From positions 1 through 64,000 of the forward strand of contig JBLLNP010000008.1 of assembly GCA_048058975.1 (NCBI GenBank): a stretch of DNA of 64,000 bases, given 5' to 3'. This document shows positions 59,293 to 64,000 of the stretch, one piece after another. Source of the stretch: RHLJ01 sp048058975 (GTDB lineage Bacteria; Bacteroidota; Rhodothermia; Balneolales; Balneolaceae). The translations under genes and the position numbers were made by a program. Positions within the stretch are counted from its first letter, which is position 1. Each line of letters opens with the position of its first letter. The notes below the pieces were generated by a model. It searched no databases, was not told the DNA's origin, and was given only the letters and a program-made list of their open reading frames with translations.

Positions 59293-61176
59293 ATGCCAAT
59301 TATAGTGCCATTTGAGACCATTAGTGATCTCTTTACAAATCTGAAAAAAAAATACGTTGGTAATAATAAAGCAGCTTTCCATCATAAATTAGATCCAAAC
59401 GGAAATTATGAACCTGTATATTGGGATCAGGTTGCCGAAGATGTACATGCAATTGCTGCTTATATGTTTGAACAAGGTATTGAGCATGGCGACCGGGTAG
59501 CGATTTTAAGTGAAAACCGTTACGAATGGGTAGTTGTTGATTTAGCCATTCAGATTTTAGGTGCGATCAATGTTTCATTATATACCACCCTTCCACCCAA
59601 TCAGTGCGAGTACATTCTTCAGGATTCAGAATCTAAGCTGTTCTTTGTTTCAACCGGAATCCAGCTAAAAAAAGCGATAGAGGTATTCGATAATTGTGAA
59701 GACCTTACCCAAATAGTAGCTTTTGATGTTCCAAAAGTAGAGAAATTCATGGAGCCGGATCATGTTACGCTTTTCGAAAATGTTCTCGCGGAAGGAGCCA
59801 AACTATATCCTAAACATAAAGAAGCCATTGATAAACGGGCTGCAAAGGTTAAGCCCGAAGATATTTCAACACTGATTTATACCTCAGGAACTACCGGAAG
59901 ACCAAAAGGCGCAATGCTTACTCATAATAATTTAGTGAGTAATGTGAAGGCTGCAACCCAGCATATTTATTGGGATGATAAAGATAGGTTACTTTCCTTC
60001 TTACCACTTTGTCATTCTTTTGAACGCACAGGAGGGTATTACGCGATTATTTCATGTGGCGCGGAAATCTACTACGCTGAAAGTGTGGATACGGTATCCA
60101 AGAATATGCCAGAAGTTAAGCCAACGGTGATGATCAGTGTTCCGAGGTTGTTTGAGAAGATTTATAACCTGATTGTTAAAAGTGTGGAGGAAGGCAGTGA
60201 TGCCAAGAAAAAGATTTTCAATTGGGCGGTAGAAGTCGGTCGTAAGTATTCAGATGGGAAAAGAGGTTTTGTATCTGTTCAGAAAGTAATTGCCGACAAG
60301 CTTGTATTTGATAAGTTAAAACAGCGAACAGGTGGTCAGATCAGACTTTTTGTTGCAGGAGGGGCAGCACTTCCGCCTGATATCGACATGTTCTTTCGTT
60401 GCGCCGGACTAACCATTTTACAAGGCTATGGACTAACGGAAACTTCGCCTGTAATGGCTGCTAACAAACCGGGAAAGGAAGTAGTTGGAGTGGTTGGACA
60501 GGTAATTCCGGGAGTTACTGTTGGAATTCAGGATTTGAATAGTGGTAAAATCATTGCAGAAATAAGCGGTGAGGATTATCCAACAGAACTGACTTCAGAA
60601 GCGGGGGAGATTCTTTGTAAAGGTCCGAATGTGATGAAAGGATACTGGAAGAATGAAGAAGCCACTAAGGAAATGATTGATGAGGATGGCTGGCTGCATA
60701 CAGGGGATGTTGGTCGCTTTGTGAACGGAAATCTTCAAATCACCGACCGTATTAAACATATGATTGTGAATGCCGGAGGAAAAAATATTTACCCGGGCCC
60801 GATTGAGGATATGTTCAAATCCAGTAAGTGGATAGATCAGTTGGTTGTGGTGGGAGAGGCTCAGAATTTTATGGGAGCTTTAATCGTTCCTGATTTCGAT
60901 GCGATTAAGAAATACGCCCGTGATAATGGAATTGCAAATGGGTCTATTGAGGATTTAATTCAACAAGAGGAAATAATTGATCTCTTTAAGAAAGAGATGA
61001 GGGCTTTCTCTAAAGAATTAGCTTCACACGAAAAAATCAGAGATTTCCGGTTACTTCCAAATGAGTTTACGGTAGAAACCGGGGAAATAACCCCGACGCT
61101 TAAAGTAAAACGTCGGGTAATTGCAGAAAAATATGCCGATCAAATTGCCGACATTTTCAAAGATGATAAAGACTAA
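59293..61176 (+). CDS. Long-chain fatty acid-CoA ligase (AMP-forming)
   Basis: 627 residues. ANL-superfamily motifs: YTSGTTGRPKGAMLTH (P-loop), QGYGLTETSPV, WLHTGDVGRF and the C-terminal hinge DRIKHMIVNAGGKNIYPGPIE, with a lysine-containing GEITPTLKVKRR end. The architecture (LPLCHSFERTGGYYAI, FVAGGAALPPDIDMFF) fits FadD15/long-chain type enzymes that charge fatty acids with CoA for lipid synthesis or degradation. Divergent from the Fur-family gene and possibly under its control. Overlaps the stop of the convergent small membrane-protein gene by four bases. Confidence 0.94.
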   Translation: MPIIVPFETISDLFTNLKKKYVGNNKAAFHHKLDPNGNYEPVYWDQVAEDVHAIAAYMFEQGIEHGDRVAILSENRYEWVVVDLAIQILGAINVSLYTTLPPNQCEYILQDSESKLFFVSTGIQLKKAIEVFDNCEDLTQIVAFDVPKVEKFMEPDHVTLFENVLAEGAKLYPKHKEAIDKRAAKVKPEDISTLIYTSGTTGRPKGAMLTHNNLVSNVKAATQHIYWDDKDRLLSFLPLCHSFERTGGYYAIISCGAEIYYAESVDTVSKNMPEVKPTVMISVPRLFEKIYNLIVKSVEEGSDAKKKIFNWAVEVGRKYSDGKRGFVSVQKVIADKLVFDKLKQRTGGQIRLFVAGGAALPPDIDMFFRCAGLTILQGYGLTETSPVMAANKPGKEVVGVVGQVIPGVTVGIQDLNSGKIIAEISGEDYPTELTSEAGEILCKGPNVMKGYWKNEEATKEMIDEDGWLHTGDVGRFVNGNLQITDRIKHMIVNAGGKNIYPGPIEDMFKSSKWIDQLVVVGEAQNFMGALIVPDFDAIKKYARDNGIANGSIEDLIQQEEIIDLFKKEMRAFSKELASHEKIRDFRLLPNEFTVETGEITPTLKVKRRVIAEKYADQIADIFKDDKD

Positions 61177-61544
61177 ACGTCTCCGTTCTTCCGGGCTTCT
61201 CTGAACGACTGAACCGCTTTGTAAATAAATACTAGACACATTAGAAACATTGCAGTCTGGGCATAAATGGCCAGAGGTCGTGCAACTTCTGCTCCCTGGA
61301 TGATGTCAATAACTCCGGGGATTCCCCGGGCAGAGCCTAAAGCACCGAGAAGTGCTAATCCCGCGGCTCCGTGCATTGCGTGTTTTCTGAAATTCTCATT
61401 TTTAGCAACGAAACCCAAAATGATGAAAATGATTCCGAAGAACATTGGGATCAGCGCAGTAATGCTTTCTTGTCCGGTTCCGAAGTAAGAAGCCAATCCA
61501 AGAACAGAGAGTAAAATGCCGAGTGAAAGAGTAAGATTTTGCAT
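61173..61544 (-). CDS. Small four-helix membrane protein
   Basis: 123 residues, about four membrane segments (LTLSLGILLSVLGLASYFG, ITALIPMFFGIIFIILGFVA, AMHGAAGLALLGALGSARGI, PLAIYAQTAMFLMCLVFIYKAVQSF) and a short basic C-terminus. The K-H-A-M-H-G-A-A-G motif between helices two and three is seen in small uncharacterised membrane proteins. It lies 4 bases downstream of the DUF1499 gene and is likely co-transcribed. Confidence 0.8.
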   Translation of the reverse strand: MQNLTLSLGILLSVLGLASYFGTGQESITALIPMFFGIIFIILGFVAKNENFRKHAMHGAAGLALLGALGSARGIPGVIDIIQGAEVARPLAIYAQTAMFLMCLVFIYKAVQSFREARKNGDV

Positions 61545-61548
61545 AGGT

Positions 61549-61989
61549 CTAATTAGAAAGTTGTTTTTTGGTTTTATTGATAATTCTTTTGACTCGAATA
61601 CTGTTTACAAAAATGTCCCAATAACCCTCTCGACTTGCACTTCTTATAAAAAGAACAGACGCCTTTTCATCAGGTTGGATGATAATGGAAACATCATCAC
61701 GGTACCCAAAAACAGGAATTCTGAAAACAGCATCAATTTTAAGTTCTACTGGGTTAACATCAATCGTTTCAGCTCCAAGAACTTCCAGAGCTTTATTAAC
61801 AGCAGCAAAAGTTTGTGTCGAATCTGATTCCAAAACAAATGCCTTTCTCATACAGTTCGGAGATGAAGGGCATTCCGGCAATGGGTTTTTAATATCTGGC
61901 ATACTGAAAGAAGATGAAGAATCGGAGTTACAGTTACTGAGTAAAAGCCCAATCAAAAGGGTTATCAAAATCGGATTACTTATTTTCAA
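61549..61989 (-). CDS. DUF1499 family lipoprotein
   Basis: 146 residues. Lipobox LLLSNC (Cys20), then PLPECPSSPNCMRKAF (the DUF1499 hallmark, CPxSPNCV-like), VNKALEVLGAETIDVNPVELKIDAVFRIPVFGYRDDVSIIIQP, and RSASREGYWDIFVNSIRVKRI. Function unknown; widely distributed and usually exported. Seven bases separate it from the LOG gene upstream. Confidence 0.9.
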   Translation of the reverse strand: MKISNPILITLLIGLLLSNCNSDSSSSFSMPDIKNPLPECPSSPNCMRKAFVLESDSTQTFAAVNKALEVLGAETIDVNPVELKIDAVFRIPVFGYRDDVSIIIQPDEKASVLFIRSASREGYWDIFVNSIRVKRIINKTKKQLSN

Positions 61990-61996
61990 ACCTTAA

Positions 61997-62533
61997 TCAA
62001 AGCTCCAACATTTCAAAACATTCGTCAACAGATTGTACTACTGAAAATAAAGCAACGGCTTCATCCCGGATAAAATCTTCAGACAATGCTCCTTTAACAA
62101 ACTGCATCAGCCCATCAAAATATCCATCAATATTAATTAAAAAGATAGGTTTTCTGTGGATGCCCAATTGCCTCCACGTAAGGATTTCAAAAAATTCATC
62201 TAGGGTTCCAAAACCACCAGGAAGAACTACAAAGGCATCAGAAAGGCTTTCCATGAGCGCTTTTCGGGTGTGCATATCCTGGGTTTCGTGGAGTTTGGTT
62301 AATCCAAGATGAGCAACTTCTTTTTCCTTCAAATGGGTAGGAATAACTCCAATTACATCTCCACCTTTTTCAAGCGCTCCATCAGCAACAATTCCCATCA
62401 TTCCTACTTTTCCTCCCCCATAAACTATAGACCAGTTTCGGCTTGCAATTCCTTCACCTAACAGACGGGCTTGTCTACTTATGTTTTCATTTCCGGGCTT
62501 TCTGGAACCACAATAGACGCAAATGTTTTTCAT
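61997..62533 (-). CDS. LOG-family (TIGR00730) cytokinin-type phosphoribohydrolase-like protein
   Basis: 178 residues. Rossmann-like fold with CVYCGSRKPGNENI, YGGGKVGMMGIVADGAL and the PGGFGTLDEFFEILTWRQLG signature that binds nucleoside monophosphates. LOG proteins release the base from cytokinin riboside or other nucleoside monophosphates; many bacterial ones are general nucleotide 5'-monophosphate nucleosidases. Its ATG overlaps the stop of the cysteine desulfurase gene by four bases. Confidence 0.93.
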   Translation of the reverse strand: MKNICVYCGSRKPGNENISRQARLLGEGIASRNWSIVYGGGKVGMMGIVADGALEKGGDVIGVIPTHLKEKEVAHLGLTKLHETQDMHTRKALMESLSDAFVVLPGGFGTLDEFFEILTWRQLGIHRKPIFLINIDGYFDGLMQFVKGALSEDFIRDEAVALFSVVQSVDECFEMLEL

Positions 62534-63696
62534 TGTACCAGGTTAAACATCCGACTTAATACCGCATCGAGTTTTTCAACAAAATAAAGTACATCTGCCT
62601 CTGTATTATTCTTACCAAAGCTAACCCTTATACTGGACTTAGCAGCTGCTTCCTTTACTCCAAGTCCCATTAATACATGAGAAGGTTCTACAGCTCCCGA
62701 AGTGCAGGCAGAGCCATTTGATACACAAATACCTTCAATATCAAGGTTCAGCAGAAGCATTTCGCCATCTACACCGTGTCCCTGGTCATCGGTAAAAGAA
62801 AGATTGATGATGTGCGGTACTTTATTTTCGCTCCCCCCATTTATTGAATAGCTGCAACTGGTAAGTTTTTTGTCTATTGAAGAGAGCAGAACTTCCCGGA
62901 GGTGTTGATACTTCAAGGTATTATCCTCCATTTCCGAAACTGACAGTTCAAGGGCTTTAGCAAATCCTACAACTCCCGGAACATTGATTGTACCTCCACG
63001 TCTACGTCGCTCCTGAGATCCTCCGGTCATCCAGGGAATCCATCGCGATCCGTTTCTCACATACATAATGCCTACCCCTTTAGGCCCGTAAATTTTATGT
63101 GCGCTTCCGCTTAGGAAGTCTAATCTCAGGTCTTTAACATCTACGGGAACTTTGCCCAGGCTTTGGACGGTATCAGAATGAAAAGGGATGTTCCGGTTTC
63201 TGCATAATTCAGCAATTTCTTTAATTTGATTGATGCATCCGATCTCATTATTTACGTGCATCAGGCTTACAAATGCAGTCTGATCCGTAATTACATCTTC
63301 AACATTTCGTGCTGAAACTCTCCCACATTCTTCGTTTCCTACATAAACCGGCTTGAAACCGGTCATTTTAGACATTTCAATGGGATGTAAAACGGCGTGA
63401 TGCTCAAGGTGAGAGGTAACTACTTCTTTTTTATCTCCAGAAACAGCAAGTACTCCTTTGATGACAGCATTATCACTTTCAGTTCCTCCGCTAGTAAAAA
63501 TAATTTCCGAAGGCTCGGCATTTATTAAATAAGCAATTTTTTCCCGTGCGTCTTCCACGACCACTTTTGCCTGCTGACCCAGATGATGAGCAGAATTGGC
63601 ATTACCAAAGTTCTCGGTCATGTATGGAAGCATAGCTTCTAATACGCGTTCATCGAGAGGAGTGGTCGCAGCATGATCGAGGTAAAGAGTTTTCAT
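62530..63696 (-). CDS. Cysteine desulfurase (NifS/IscS family)
   Basis: 388 residues. PLP-enzyme core with FTSGGTESDNAVIKG, HLEHHAVLHP, the internal aldimine Lys in GSAHKIYGPKGVGIMYVRNGS, and the short active-site loop with SNGSACTSGAVEPSHVLMGLG (catalytic Cys). The YLDHAATTP start is typical of group I enzymes. Supplies sulfur for iron-sulfur clusters and tRNA thiolation. No iscU or iscA is next to it, so it may serve tRNA modification. Confidence 0.94.
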   Translation of the reverse strand: MKTLYLDHAATTPLDERVLEAMLPYMTENFGNANSAHHLGQQAKVVVEDAREKIAYLINAEPSEIIFTSGGTESDNAVIKGVLAVSGDKKEVVTSHLEHHAVLHPIEMSKMTGFKPVYVGNEECGRVSARNVEDVITDQTAFVSLMHVNNEIGCINQIKEIAELCRNRNIPFHSDTVQSLGKVPVDVKDLRLDFLSGSAHKIYGPKGVGIMYVRNGSRWIPWMTGGSQERRRRGGTINVPGVVGFAKALELSVSEMEDNTLKYQHLREVLLSSIDKKLTSCSYSINGGSENKVPHIINLSFTDDQGHGVDGEMLLLNLDIEGICVSNGSACTSGAVEPSHVLMGLGVKEAAAKSSIRVSFGKNNTEADVLYFVEKLDAVLSRMFNLVQ

Positions 63697-63847
63697 TCAC
63701 TGATTTTTTATTAGCCCCAAAAATACTGAAAGGATGTTTGAAAGTCAGTGTTGGAGAATAAATTCATTATAACTTCATTAAAGTGCATGACTTTATGTGA
63801 GATAAAGACATAAATTTATTCTTCAAAACTCTGAATTAATTTCAACG

Positions 63848-64000
63848 ATGAGATTTATAAAAATAGGCGTCCCATTAGTCCTTTTGATTTTCGGATTTTC
63901 AAACTCAACAATTGCACAGTTAGGAACAACTGCTCTTCCTTTTTTGGAGATTAATAATAACGCAAGGAGTATGGGCATGGGTGGGGCCACTGTAGCTTTA
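63848..64000 (+). CDS. PorV/PorQ-like outer-membrane protein, N-terminal part
   Basis: 51 residues are visible before the window ends: signal peptide MRFIKIGVPLVLLIFGFSN with cleavage after IAQ, then LPFLEINNNARSMGMGGATVAL. The A-R-x-x-G-M-G-G-A-T/S-V-A motif after the signal marks the PorV/PorQ-type barrel family of Bacteroidota relatives, some of which work in type IX secretion. The rest of the gene is outside the window, so function is open. Confidence 0.8.
   Translation, partial: MRFIKIGVPLVLLIFGFSNSTIAQLGTTALPFLEINNNARSMGMGGATVAL

Noticed and set aside
1..64000. CRISPR arrays, tRNA and rRNA genes
   Set aside because: I saw no regularly spaced direct repeats with unique spacers and no cloverleaf-like or rRNA-like sequence; a tRNA scan was not possible by eye over every base.

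Overview
The window looks like a chromosomal segment of a Gram-negative, Bacteroidota-related bacterium, most likely Balneolota or Rhodothermota (Balneola/Gracilimonas-like). This is inferred from gene content: many SPII lipoproteins and outer-membrane barrels, TonB-type receptors, LVIVD-repeat and DUF305 proteins, a PorV/PorQ-like protein at the right edge, candidate TAnnTTTG (-7) promoters, and moderate-to-low G+C. There is no rRNA or tRNA gene here to confirm it. Most of the window is ordinary core metabolism and cell biology, with a few accessory or unusual islands.

Layout. 1-4.4 kb: the end of tatD, a repeat-rich spacer, a small lipoprotein, a pdxB operon with a HEIIH protein, and a pyrimidine-nucleoside phosphorylase. 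4.5-10.5 kb: a same-strand run of PspA, a coiled-coil protein (frame broken near its end), a membrane/coiled-coil protein, an enoyl-CoA hydratase, a CNNM/CorC-type transporter and a two-module AAA+ ATPase. I read this as a membrane-stress or membrane-remodelling cluster. 10.6-19.6 kb: small membrane and GGCT-like proteins, a cyclase-TPR-AraC fusion regulator, an oxidoreductase, azurin, an ECF sigma factor with a membrane partner, pheA and an outer-membrane barrel. 19.8-24.7 kb: xseA, a LolA-like/YiiD_C fusion, YCII, DUF2461, a frame-broken TfoX-like gene and a CDF metal transporter. 24.6-27.3 kb is the clearest accessory island: an IS200/RAYT-type transposase with REP-like palindromes, bracketed by an exact 25-bp direct repeat, next to an AT-rich OLD/PARIS-like ATPase-TOPRIM gene, a candidate phage-defence gene.

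27.4-38.9 kb: the pyrC-lipoprotein-tsaB operon, a JmjC-like cupin with an altered iron motif, an accD lacking all four zinc cysteines, obg-dprA, a cobalamin riboswitch driving a BtuB-like receptor, a small acidic secreted protein and a phosphohexomutase. 39-44 kb: DUF305 and two tandem LVIVD lipoproteins, each LVIVD gene with its own terminator. 44-54 kb: DUF985 cupin, M16 protease, DUF3109, rpoN, then a leftward group of a membrane protein, miaB, pyrE, pgpA and pgsA. 54-64 kb: cinA (frame broken), an outer-membrane barrel, ftsX, a Fur-family regulator divergent from an acyl-CoA ligase with a Fur/Per-box-like palindrome between them, and a leftward DUF1499-LOG-cysteine desulfurase group. The start of a PorV/PorQ-like gene runs off the right edge.

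Three genes carry single-base frame breaks in A-tracts. The restored frames would end exactly at the TAATG/ATGA junction with the next gene or rejoin a conserved domain, so these are either assembly/sequencing indels or recoding sites. Several spacers hold perfect palindromes of a few recurring 'word' families. All functions are read from motifs by eye; no database search was run.
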